A stretch of 64,000 nucleotides of DNA from Antedon mediterranea (lineage: Eukaryota; Echinodermata; Crinoidea; Comatulida; Antedonidae), in NCBI RefSeq assembly GCF_964355755.1, contig NC_092670.1:3807001-3871000 (forward strand), read 5' to 3'. A program made the translations under genes and the position numbers. The notes under the pieces are model-generated. The model saw only the letters and a program-made list of their open reading frames with translations, did not search any database and was not told where the DNA came from. Positions 25,016-37,254 of this stretch are shown here, in pieces (within the stretch, counting starts at the first letter, position 1; each line of letters starts with the position of its first letter).

Positions 25016-26895
25016 TTCATCTGAGAGCTTATTGCTGTTAGTAACAGAACTGAATGCTGCTAGTTCAAATATACATAAATATTAGTTATTATCAGATTGT
25101 TTAATGAACCGCGCTGCTTTTATACAAATTCTAAAGGCATATAATATATTCTCTCTAAAACTATAAACGTACAATGACATCATACAATGGGAATACTTTC
25201 AAAATCTTATAACTTGTATATTCCATCGCTACGTTTCACAAAGCAAACATTCATTAGATTCGTCATAACCTTTTCGACGTTGACCTCTAATTTTATGTAG
25301 GCGAAAAGTGTTCCATACACTGAGTCCTATAAGTGGGATATTCGTACGTGGGAGGTATCTTGATAACGTTTCGATGTTGAAAAAAGTTACACGCATGTAA
25401 ATCGTCGAGGCAGATGATCAATTACCGTTGTGTCATTTCTTTTAAAACTATTTATGGTCTTTAGATTATAAACATACATAAAATAGTTTAGCAAAGAACA
25501 GTACAGTAAAAGTACGGACGTTATATATGTATGTGTCAATGTAAATTTATGTAAAGTTAGTATACGTTGAAAACATTGCCTTTGGTTATAATCAGTCAAA
25601 CAATATTCACAGTATAATAGGCCAGGACAGCTTCAATTTGCAACTTCCAAGGATCTAGGACCTACGCATATTGTGTCGTCATTGTTCGTCGTCTGGATGT
25701 AGAATATGCCAAAACTGTGTCAAGAAGAATCAAGTAAAGGAGTACGACGTTCGAATTAAATGCCCTGAGCACACAATGAATTAATATGATGTATTATATA
25801 ACACCTAAATAGACTCCTGTCATTTGATTAGACGATTTGGGTCACTTGATAACAAAAACAAGTGTCCTACTTTTACGATCACATAGCGCGGTTATTTTTC
25901 GGAATGAAGATCGCTGCGACCCCTTAGGCCTAACAACATCAACAAACAGTTCTGCATGCTCCCGCGGGACCGTGGTGTGTCACTTTTGTCGGTGGAAGAC
26001 CGAAACTACGCGAAAAATATATAGATTTCCTCCATGGTCCAATGTCGTCGCGGCAGATTTGTAATCGAATGGTAGTCACGTATGACTGAAATAAGCTGTT
26101 TTAGTTGGAGTTTAGTTTTAATAGGAATTCATTATAAGATGAATTCATGAATGTTTTCAATTTCTACCAGATAATACATCAAGAAGTCAAACCACACATT
26201 CAATGTACTTCCTCTTCCTTTTATTTATAAACGTAGAGGTTTCAAGTAAGACTAGTATAACATATCTGTTTGCATTGTTTTCTGTATAGTTATTGAACAT
26301 AAATACAAGTATTATTTATCTTTATTATTTACTGTATATTAATTGTGTTTTTATACTTAACTACATGCATTAAATGCATTGTATGGTGTACATAGTCTGA
26401 AGAAAGTATAAACCTGCACACACATGTAAACATACAAATTCATCTATATACATACTTTTTCACCTAATATACATATTATTTAAAAAAATAAGAATTACCG
26501 TAAATATTTATATACATTATAAGCACTTTTAAACATAATGTAACTTATACGATAAAATATTGCATTCTTGTCTACATTTTAGTTCATAAACTACCTTTTA
26601 ATTAAAAGGAGCAGTTTTTTGTTTTAACATTTTAAGTATTTTTATTTTGTATATAGTGTATGTACAGATGCAACAAATACAATTTAACCAAAGATTGTCA
26701 TGTTCTTGGAAAACATCTGAGCATTGAAGCGTTTCATATCTAAGAACACGCTTAATGCGACTCCATGTAACTTTTGTGCAATACCATATGTAATTCATTT
26801 TCTACTTCTTTAGGTAATAAGTCAATAAAAGCACGAACTATTTACAGTTTGAAATAACGGTTTACTTAAGTATCTTACTTCACTCTAATCCTTAG
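25016..26895. other. Gap between units A and B
   Basis: No intact gene. Contains a short cysteine-rich frame at 25662-25784 (listed separately). The rest is AT-rich. Confidence 0.45.
25662..25784 (+). other. Short Cys-rich open fragment
   Basis: 41 codons to a stop, with CRHCSSSGCRICQNC and later KCPEH, i.e. a closely spaced zinc-ligand pattern. A stop precedes it in frame. It may be the C-terminal zinc-binding end of a transposase or a lone exon; I cannot assign it. Confidence 0.3.
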
Positions 26896-29047
26896 TTAAT
26901 TTGTACCGGTATATTGATATATTCTCCATTGTTTTCTTTCTTGCACGTGACCAGCTTTTTCGTATCCATTGGTTTCCGCGTAATTGAAAACTTCGTGCCA
27001 AATTTGACGTTTCTCGGCTTCCTGCCTTGCGATATATTCTTGAGTTGTAAAAAGCACGGACAGTAACTTAGGAAACGCTCCCATTGCCAATGTTAACATA
27101 GACTTACTAACTTCAGTAAATTTGTTAAAGTCAGCTGTAGTTGAAACGATGGTAGAATAAGCGATTGCAAAGAAAATGCCAAGTATTACGTTCCACAAAA
27201 TCAATTTTGCCTTCTGAACACTCGTCTTTTTGCATGTATTGATGACGAAAGAGCAATGCTTCGGGTAGTGTTGGAACCAATTTTGTGTAGATAACAAGGG
27301 GTTTGGATAGTACATGGACGTTTCTTAACGGAAGAAAGTAATGCCTTCGAACATCCAATTCACTACCAATCAAATTGTAATCATGGCTATCACGACCCGA
27401 CTGCCACGCCTCTCCTGCATCAACTATGGTGCGCCAAACTGCGGCATATGTGTTGTAATATTCTTTTATACTATTTATAATATACCAACAAAAGAAGAGG
27501 ATTGTAATAGCTCGTAAAACAGCTTCTTCGTCTTCGCCGTAGTTCGTTATAATACCTATAGTTGTTAGAACAATCACTTGCATAAGGATATATACAATGA
27601 TCATTACGTCAAGTGATAGAGAAACTACAAATGTGGTAAGCATAAATGCACGTATAACACTCCATATAAAATACAATGGAATACATATAATAGGACATTC
27701 TCGACCTTGCGCAGTACCGGTAGGCCTGCTAAAGATAATTCCAAACACATATTTAAAGATAGATAGTATTGGTTCTACAGTGAAGTAAAGTAGTGGAAAC
27801 ATATACCTTAGCAGACGAAATACAGAAACTAAAATGTCCATAATAAAAAAGGCGAAGCGATAAAATATATTTGAAATGTTAGAAGCAAATGGTCTGTCTT
27901 TCCAAATCTGACGATTGATCACAAGTTGAAATCGATTCAATATCTGACGGTAAAGACATGTGTACCGGTTGCTGTCAAAGTCTAATCCACAGTCGGAGCC
28001 ATCGTTGAAAACGGACAACGTTGCCGGACGAATAGTAATGATCAGCAATATCGAAGACTGACACCATAGAGCGTAATACGAGACGGCGTCAGCGTCAAAG
28101 TCAAAGTCATTGGTATTTGCAATAATAACATTTAAAAGAATAACAAATTCACACAGCATAAACACCCGAATGCTTAGTATCCATGCATGTGTATTACCCC
28201 AGTGCAATATACCAAACTTTGCACCTAGAGGTAATGGAGAATGCAAAGTCAACCTTGGTTCGTGGGTATTTCTAGTAACTTCTTGCTGTGATTGGTTATA
28301 TGAAATGTTCGAATGTTTGCGATGGGAGTCCTTTAGAAACACACCAATTAGCAAGGGACAAAATAACATCACTACATAGCAGATCACAATAATAAGTACA
28401 TTCCAGGTGTAATGTATCTGTGCTTTACAACCTAGTCCATCTGCAAAGTTTAAACATAAATACGATGTAGCGAAAAGGTTGTATGCTCGGCTGAAAAGCA
28501 TATTGTCGGAGTTTTCGAAGCAAAACAGATCGGTTTCACTAACATTTAGTATCGCTTTCATTGCAAATATGATATTATTAATAGAAAGGGAACAATAAGG
28601 GTTTAAATTAAAATTCAAATTCACTGTTATCTCTTTAATTTTTATTGTTTTCATAGACAACGTTTTGAAGTTGACTGGATACGTCATCACACTTGCTCCT
28701 ATTGCATCGTTAACCCACTTAACATTATCAAATCCATACCAAGTATGAAATAACTCTTCATAATCATACTCTTCAGTGTTAAAGTTTACAATCGAAATAA
28801 CATCTTTCTTAACCATAGCAACCAGTTGTTCACCGGTGATGGGTTCGCTGTTATGTGTCATAGTTGGTACCTGCATAGCACAAAATGTTATAAGCCTATC
28901 GTCCTTATACCAGTACCTTGTCCAAGAACATGTCTCATTCTTACCAATAGACGAATCCAAATTATCTTCTCCATAAACATTTTCACCTACAATTAATAGG
29001 TGAATGAAAAGACAAATCCAATATGATACCATTTTTGTATTCTTCAT
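26896..29047 (-). pseudogene. Unrecognised multi-pass membrane protein, copy B, one frameshift
   Basis: The main frame 29047-27131 (ATG, 638 codons) reads in homology to copy A down to about 27255. There two bases are missing relative to copy A, and homology continues in the frame ending at 26896. Copy B is uninterrupted across the point where copy A is broken, and the reverse also holds, so the two breaks are independent. Shared features: signal peptide (WICLFIHLLIVGENVYG), a Cys-containing ectodomain of about 190 residues, the same TM pattern, and conserved PITGEQL, GILHWGNTH, RPATLSVFNDGSDCG and VDAGEAWQSG blocks. Near the end both carry SVQKAKL followed by a helix and the SKSMLTLxMGAFPKLLS segment. 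If translated without correction the protein would lack that last region. The family is unknown to me. Confidence 0.7.
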
Positions 29048-31281
29048 CTGAAAAAAATTGTCAGTTCAATATACGTCTGAATCAGTGAAACGCCTATAAC
29101 ACAATGGATCATAAATTGCAATCATCTGAAACACTAAAACTACCAAATTTCATAATCTAAATCGCGTGACAGAATGGAAAATACAACATGACGGCATTTG
29201 TTATCTTTCACCTCTAAATATGTTGTTGCAGCAAAATGAAAAATGCAAAAAGGAAATTATAGGATGACTTTCGGAAAGATCGACAACTTTTCTTTTTACA
29301 AACACAAAGCCGGTGGAAAGTTTTGAAAGTCTATTTTCGGAACTAAACAATGGCCAATACAAAAGTAAATGCAATTTCATACAGCTATTGTTTAAAATGC
29401 CTAAATGTAGAATTGCATAATGGTCAGTTGTCAAATGACAGGACGTCCGAAAATCAAGCAAAGGGGTCTGGGTTCGAGTCTCGGTTATGACAGCTTTTTC
29501 TCAGTCTCACAGATTTCCTCATCTTAGACCATTTAAAATTAACCATGGCGGTTTAAAACTTATATGCCTTTTATTTAGAGAACTGAATATTTTGCTGGGA
29601 AACAACCTAAAAATGTTTACAATAATACAAATAAAAAGAACTGATGCAGATATTTAGTAGATTTAGTAGTTATAAAACCGGCTGCATGCTTTCTATTATA
29701 TTAAGAACATACTAAAGTATATATATAAAATTTTAAAGAAAGTAAATTTGAAAAAGCATTTTAATTACATTGAGGAATACAATTCTAGCTATATAAGTAT
29801 GGTACGCCATTTATCGATATGCAGGACATTGTTAATTTTATCAACGATCCACGTCACATTAATATCAGTTTGCTCACGGCAAACCTAAAAACCAGTAGTC
29901 ACAGCAATATACACATTTAAAAGAAACGTTTACCTATAATAAGTCGACGTGCCACCGCTAGTACAATTCTAGACCAATAAATAAGTTCTTTTCCAGCCCG
30001 GAGGAATAATCCGCTTGCAAATTATGCCTACTGCCAGTCCTGTTAGGCATCACATGATACTTTAATAATTAGCAGTCTCTAAAGCATACAGGTGAATACT
30101 TAAATGAAAACATTACCTGCACACTTTTAGTCGCTATTTTAACTAATCGTACGCGTGACTTATCCACTCCACCTGTGTTTGATTTTACTTAAAAAACTAA
30201 GCATTTAAATGGAAGAATGAAACGACATACCTTCTTGTATCCTACAGAGTTACACGTATATAAAGTGTTTTATTTATTGAACAGTTTATGAATTTCAGTT
30301 TTTTTGTTATGTATATATTGAAATAGATCAAATAAATAACGAAATGAAATGAAAAGCAACACTTGATTACAAAATGTCAATACAAGTGATTTTCTGATTG
30401 ATCTCAGTATGAACAATTGAAAATATAAATATTCTTAAGCATTACTGGTAGCGAGTCACCTTGAACCGACGTGTTAGTAGTCAGCTCCGTCTACTCCGAT
30501 AGGCCTAAACAATTTTAGCTAGTTATTTACCTTTTACAATTGTAACGGAGTTTTTATAAATCGAATTCGAATGAGAGATAACATACACTAGTATGATAGA
30601 GTACACTTCACACCTATATATAAGACACCTCACACCTATATATAAGACGTCATCATGAGTAATTTCAATGTGATTTAAATTATTTCCATTTGCACTTCAT
30701 ACTTCTGAGACGCTTGTCTGACCTTAACCAATTAAATTCATTATACAGAGTATGATAATGGCATAACTGATGGTGTCGTGTTTGAATTGGTTTCTGGGTT
30801 GATTTAGGGCAGTGTGCCACAATCCTCCCCGATAAACTCCGTCATCAGAGCTGCTTCTGTCTGTTCCTGTGCTGATTTTTTTGTAACCATTGTAAATGTT
30901 GTTGATTATATATAGATATCAAGTTTGCGGTACACCACGTATTAGTTCTGAAAAGAAATGTTGAGTTTCTCACTCCTGAGGACGATCAAAGCATCGAAAC
31001 GTCTGATTTGATTTCGCCATGGAAACCTTCAAACAATACATTGTAAATTACTTTGGAGTTTACATAAATTGTATTTCCTTAAACTAATGTACCATATACT
31101 AAAGAACAAAAAAAAAGTGCACTTTCTACAATTGAGTGATAGAATATGTGCATACAGTGTCCACGTGAAAACAGTTCAATCTCCTTTAATAATGAAGTCG
31201 AGTTTGCCCTTTCGAAATTAGTACTTTACAATGTTTTCCCCCGCTTAGAAACATAACTAACCGTTTTACTGTGTTTTTCTA
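29048..31281. other. Duplicated flank between multi-pass gene B and the TNFR-DED gene
   Basis: 29055-30205 matches 17380-18592. 29690-31281 matches about 36060-37254, including a shared GGGCAGTGTGCC word at about 30810 and 37000. The tRNA-like sequence at 29424-29492 is the partner of 17762-17830. No gene seen. Confidence 0.65.
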
Positions 31282-34200
31282 TTAACACATGGGTTTCATT
31301 TTCTTACTTTCATCTTCATAGTCTAAACGCCACGTCTTTTGACTTTCATTCTGTGCTATAACAGATAAAAAAAAAGATTAATTGATGAAAATAGTTTAGC
31401 CAGAGGACCAAACCTACACAAGATAGTATTGAAAATAAGACGTTTACAATTAATGTACAGTAATACTGAATTATTTATAAATGAAATACTAAAGCTGTAA
31501 AACGAGCAACAACCTTTTAGAACATCCATAGGGCCTTTAAGTCCCAAGAGCTTCATTTTAGCAATGAATGGTTTCATATCTTTCTCACAGATTATGTCTC
31601 TTGCCTCAAGGTCCATAATCAAATTCCATGTATCCTTATAATCCTGGTCTACGTCATTAAAATGTGTATTTATTTTCGTCATATCTTCGTTGGTCAGCTT
31701 TTCTCCAAACTCTATCAACATCTTTCTGTGAGGCGTGAATTTTGAAATGGTAATATCCCTAACATTTGGGAATTCTCCAATTTCATTACGAATTTCTGTT
31801 TCTAATCCAAATTGCTTCGTTAAGTTTATGGTTTCATAAAGCAAAGTTAAATCATGTCTTGTTAGATGTTCTTTCTCCATTAAGAACTTTAGCAGGTGAG
31901 TTGTGCTAGATGCCTTATCTAACTCACCAGTTGTTAGTAGATCTGTATACAACAGTTTCAGTTTATTGAGTAAATTACGACCATCATACCACTTCGAAAA
32001 TGTTACCTCTATGATTTCAAAGTCACGTTGCGAAATTTCTATGAAAATAAAATGAAAATAGAAACAAGACAATCAGTTACAGAAAAAAAGTGGAAATAGT
32101 ATTTATAATCACATGGGAATAGACCACCCAACAATAAAGATGATGAGTAAAATAATAATGTTCATCATGGTTAATAATATTGGCAACTTTATAGAGCAAA
32201 CGAACAATGTACACTTGCAACAATCAAATAATTCGTTAAAATCCAATTCCCGTTATGGTCATGAATAAATTTAACTAGTGTAAATGGTACATACAATTAA
32301 TTTTTTTGGGGTTATATTGCTTCAGTCAAATGTGTTGTAAAAACATACTGAAAATATATTATGCCTTTGTATTAATATTACAATATAATGTCATTATTGT
32401 ATTTCAAGCTTTTTATTTGGGGGGGGGGGGGGGGGGTGCGTAGATGGTAATGACTGCCTCAAAAAGTGCAGAACACACAATGAATAATTGACACATTATC
32501 CTACAAATATTTTCACCTTCATTGAAAAAAAATTAACGTTTTGCGACAGCACAATTTATTTTAATACGGTCAAGATTAATACAAAATAATAGTGTGTATT
32601 TTTCAAAGCAAATGTAGAATCAACAATTGATGATATTGAATTAGATGAATAATATTTAGTTACCATTTCTAGTTGGCTTAGTTTCGAGGGTTTCGCTGTT
32701 TTTGTGCGTTTCGTTGTTTTCTTGAGTTTCGCTGTTTTCGTGGGTTTTGTTGTTTTCTTGAGTTTCGCTGTTTTCGTGGGTTTCGTTGGTTCTACGAGTT
32801 TGACCTGGTTCGGCGGTAGTCAATTCATGATAATCTTGACAATAAAGAAAATAAGTTGAATGCTCACATTAAATGTTTGCAAGATGTTAACTTACATACT
32901 TAGTCCTTTTCTTTTATATAGATTTTTAAAAAAAAGTCAAATAATGTCAATGCAATAAACTTATAAACTTGTTGAGTGGCTAACTAATTTTAGAATTGTT
33001 TCTGTTTCATATTTAGACTAGATTAAGTCTTATGCGATCAAACTTGCATTTGAATTTACTATTATAGTCATTCATATTTTCAGCATGATCAAAGCAATGC
33101 TGTTAGATTGCTTTAGTATGATGAGGTTGCATTGTTAATAATACTCTGTAGTTTGACATGAAATACGCAATTGAGAGGCCTAAATGTATAAACAAATAAT
33201 CAATTTCAAGAATAGTTAAGCAATGTCCCACAAAATAGTAATGTCCATGTCCACATTGTGTTTCTAATTTTAGTAAGAACTGTCTTTACCGTCATTATGA
33301 TTTCGTCGGCGTGATGTTACGCACCGGTACGATAACACACCAATGATGAAGAATAACAATGGTTCTACGCAACACAATATTATAGCTACAAGAAAACTCC
33401 GTTGATCAGCACAAAGTGTAGCAGAAGTAGGCCCAGGACCTGCAACAATTTTAGTGACAACAAAAATGATTTAAATCATCATATATTGAAAATTGTTTCA
33501 GAATTGTTTCACAATTAATCTTATTAAAAAGAAAAAAATTTTATTTACAAAAAAAGATGTGTATGAAAGCACATATTTGTTTAAATACTAACCTGGGTTA
33601 CATTGTCGATCTTTTGTGCGATTACATTTATCCTCTTCCTATATAATATAAATAGAAATAAAATGAAGGTTCTCACATGACTTCGCTATTTGCACTTGCA
33701 TGTCCGGACTCTTATTGTAAACGGGCATTCATCCAAAAGTATGTTTGATTTTCTATCTAGTGGGTATTTGGTACGGGCCATAAATGGATACCGTGCGATT
33801 TAGATTAATTAGCGGACATAATTATGTCTATACAACACTTATTTTGAAAATTACAATGTCTAACAAGATATTGGGAGGCTCTCTGTGACTGAAAGCTGCA
33901 AAATATCAGTTATCATAGGCACTTTTGAATGTTTGTTCAAACACACTAATGTGTAAATTCTTGAAAGCAATTTGCAGTGTTATGTTTCATTATGTTTAAT
34001 GGAATGAAATACGGGGTTATGTTTTTTTTTAACTATAGTTCCATTTTTGTATACCTACAAGTTCATTATCAGCACACGTACGACAAACAAGACAGTATGG
34101 ACACGCGTTTTGGTAAGGACTGTATGTTTTTTCGGGACATCGTTCACAGACAGACTTGGAATCTTTGAAATTAGCTAGATAATATCCTGGAAGGCATAAA

Positions 34201-34442
34201 TCATATTTGACTCCGTTGGGCGTCAATTTAAACTTCGTGTGGTCTGGAGAGCTTCCATATTCTTCTTGGTAGCATATACAAGTTGATTTGAAGTCTTGAA
34301 TGTTCTCGGAAAACTAAAAAATAAAAGGTTATCATTCAATAAAAACAAGTAGGCATTTTATTAGGGAGATGTGAGTGTGTTTTCTTTTTTATTTTTAAAT
34401 GCGCCTTGAGCACTCTGGAGTGGTATGTGCGCTATAAAAATC

Positions 34443-34483
<41 letters not shown>

Positions 34484-34631
34484 GTATGGTGAAAATATTT
34501 ATCCTGTTTTTTATGTAACTAACCATAAATACTTCAGTATGTCCAAACCATGTCCCAGGCTGCCCGTAAGTTACCAATGAACACATGATGACTGCACACG
34601 ATACACATAATGTGTATTTAAACAATATCAT
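31282..34631 (-). CDS. TNFR-type receptor with two intracellular death-effector-like domains, seven exons
   Basis: Exons: 34631-34524 (signal peptide, MILFKYTLCVSCAVIMCSLV), 34313-34055, 33634-33593, 33439-33290, 32834-32664, 32038-31514, 31355-31282. The sum is 1329 bases, which closes in frame as 442 residues; all introns are GT-AG and junctions from exon 2 on are phase 1. Ectodomain: a TNFR cysteine-rich domain with CLPGYYL, CERCPEKTYSPY and CPYCLVCRTC, then CNRTKDRQCNPG; 11 cysteines. TM in exon 4: FLVAIILCCVEPLLFFIIGV, followed by basic SRRR. Exon 5 is a polar linker of THENSETQENN-like repeats. Exon 6 (175 codons) has two DED-like domains: LKLLYTDLL..LLKFLMEKEHLTRHDL, and LIEFGEKLTNEDM..IMDLEARDIICEKDM. 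The RxDL motif is not conserved. Exon 7 is a 24-residue tail. The donor after exon 6 is weak (GTTGTT; GTAACT in the unit C copy), so readthrough may give another C-terminus. Inference: a death receptor whose DEDs could engage FADD/caspase-8-type proteins directly. Confidence 0.75.
32419..32436. repeat. Poly-G tract in an intron
   Basis: About 18 consecutive G on the + strand (poly-C in the transcript of the TNFR-DED gene), between exons 5 and 6. It could form a quadruplex in DNA. Confidence 0.8.
34385..34484 (+). repeat. 3' tail of a SINE/LINE-like element with (ATT)n
   Basis: A CGCCTTGAGCACTCTGG-type block ending GCGCTATAAAAATC, then (TTA)n. The same kind of end (GCGCTATATAAATCC then (ATT)n) is at 43985-44042. 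It lies in intron 1 of the TNFR-DED gene. Confidence 0.55.
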
Positions 34632-37254
34632 CTTCTACTGCAGGTAATCTGTTGTTCAATTCAATTTCTTTTTATTTCGGAAAAATCATCCATATTAATA
34701 AACGTATAAACAGAAAAAAAAAATAAAAAATCGTAAACTCTAAACTTAAGTATATAGAATGCTTCTCCATCTACAATACATTTTGGAGTTATGGAGCATA
34801 TTTTTGAAAACACAAACAACAAGGATGTTACCACTATTCAACATACGTTGCATAAAACCATAGGTAGATTTTCGCATGTACTCATTAAAGGAAGGGACAC
34901 CATGTTCAATAAACATTGCACTGGCACTACTACTTCTAGAGACAGTTGTGAGGAAACATATCCAAGTTAGAAAGAAGCATGTTCTACAGTTCTAGTACTA
35001 GTTACAGCACAGGTACAGATATTAAAAACATGTAGAATATTAAAGGCAGATCAATACAATGGTAAAATGCTGGAAACTAGATATTGTGTCTTGAAAAGTT
35101 GATAGCTGCCAATGCTATAACTGAGTGTAATGTTAAAATCAAAATGGTGGAGACTAAAGGAATGGTAAAAAATGGCACCTAAAGTTTAATACATTCTGTA
35201 ACTAAACAATAACAAACAAAATAAGCTAAAAAAAAATAATCTTAATATTATCTTAATATTATATTGGAGCTAAAACCAACTGACAAACAAAACCACTACT
35301 ATTGGTTTGAAATACTAATTTGTCATAAACAAGTTGCTGCCACGAATATTAATATTTTTACTGTAAGTCAAAAAGATTGCTCATGTGTGGTACTAGTCTA
35401 CCTATATTATGTTGTATTGTTGTATTAAATCTTACCAGAATATCAAATAGTTATTACGTATTCCACGAAGTACCGGTACACGCAACGTAGAACCTATATC
35501 TTAGATTTAAAACAACTCGGTCATCTAACTATTACACAAGCCTACTTTTTTTCTCCAACCGTTTGTAACCGATAGGTTCATGTAGCATAGAGACAGATTA
35601 GGGGTACAACAGTCGTTGTATTGAACAAACAAGAAACGCTATAAAACAAACACAATGATGTTCTATTGTTGAGAAATGTCAAATAGAAGCATACCATTAT
35701 CAGGATATATTGTTTTAGTATAGCGCCCCTATACTAAAAATCGGGGTTGTCTGCAAACAGTAGCGTTTTAAAACGTTGTTAAAAGAAGGAAGAAGGAAGG
35801 AAGAAAGAAAAAAGAAAGAAGAAATGTAGAAACGACTGAAAAACAAAACCTATTCAGCCGTCGAAGCTATATAGCAGCAAGTTTGTAAAACATTGCAACT
35901 AGCGTTGGAAGCGAAAAGAAGTTAGTAAACAAAACATGGGAGGAGAACTAAGTTGTGAAACTATTTGAGACTTAAGCAGACTAGTGAGATAATTATGTAA
36001 GTGGGCTTTTATTATGGATGATGATACACCAAAATGTTCTTTACATATTCATAGTATAGATTTGATTTTAAGAACATACTAAAGTATCATTTGTCTCATA
36101 AATAAAATATTAAAGAAAGTAAGTTTGAAAAAGCATTTGAATTACTGATTAAATTGACAAATATAATTCTACCTACTTTCATTGTTAATTTTATTCACAG
36201 CGATACACGTCACATTAATATCAGGCTGCTCACGGCAAACCAGTCACAGCAATATAAACTTTTAAAAGCAATGTCTAGACAAATAAATCAGTTCTGTTCC
36301 AGCCCGGCGGAATCATCCCCCTGTTAAAAGTCCTACCAGTGTTATGCGGCTTACAAAATACAACAAGTAGCAGTCTCTAAAGCATACAGGTGAATACTTA
36401 AATTAAAACATTACCTCCCTACTTTTAGTCGCTATTGAACTGTATAATGTATACTTTTATCCCATATAGTTTTAGACGTAATAAAGCGTTTTGTTATTGG
36501 ACAGTTTAAGAAAAGCAACATTTGATTACAAAATGTCACTAAAAGTGTTTGAAAAATGTATTTGATTTGCTGATGGATCTCAGTATAAACAATTAAAATA
36601 ATAAACATTCTTGAAAATTACTGGTAAAGCGATGCACATGAAGGTAACAGACGTGTTATTAGTAGTAATTAAAGAGCTATTCAAGCTAATAATATAATAT
36701 ATACTTTTAATAATACAAATTGTGTTTCATATCAATACTATAGAATTCCTGTTCCAAGCCATAATTTCCAATACAGGTCAGCGGCCCAAGGTATAAATGC
36801 AACATTAATTCATATATCTATTTCTGTTGTTGTACAGACACAAAATTATACACATTTTCAATAGAATAATATTTCCGAAAGTCACACTTCTAAAACGCTT
36901 TCCTGACAATAACCAATTAAATTAATTATAAAGGGTGTTGTCATGTTTAAGCATAATTGATGGTGACGTGCTTGAATGGGTTTATCGGTTGATTTGGGGC
37001 AGTGTGCCGTGCACCTTCTTCATTAGAGCTGCTTCTGTCTGTTCATGTGCTGATGTGTAACCATTGTAAATTACTTTGCGCTTACATAAATTTGATTTCC
37101 TTAAACTACTGTACCATAGGCTTACTAAAGAACAAAAACAAAAATGCACTTTCGACAACTGAGTGATAAAATAAATTCATAATAATAGTGTCCACGTAAA
37201 AAACGGTTCAATCTTTATAAATGGAGTCGAGTTTGCCTTTTCGAAATTAGTAAT
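34632..37254. other. Gap between units B and C
   Basis: No gene seen. 35770-35830 is a GAAGGAAGAAA purine microsatellite. 36060-36440 and 36870-37254 match the unit B flank (about 29700-30200 and 30700-31281). The multi-pass gene expected at the left of unit C is missing. Confidence 0.55.
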
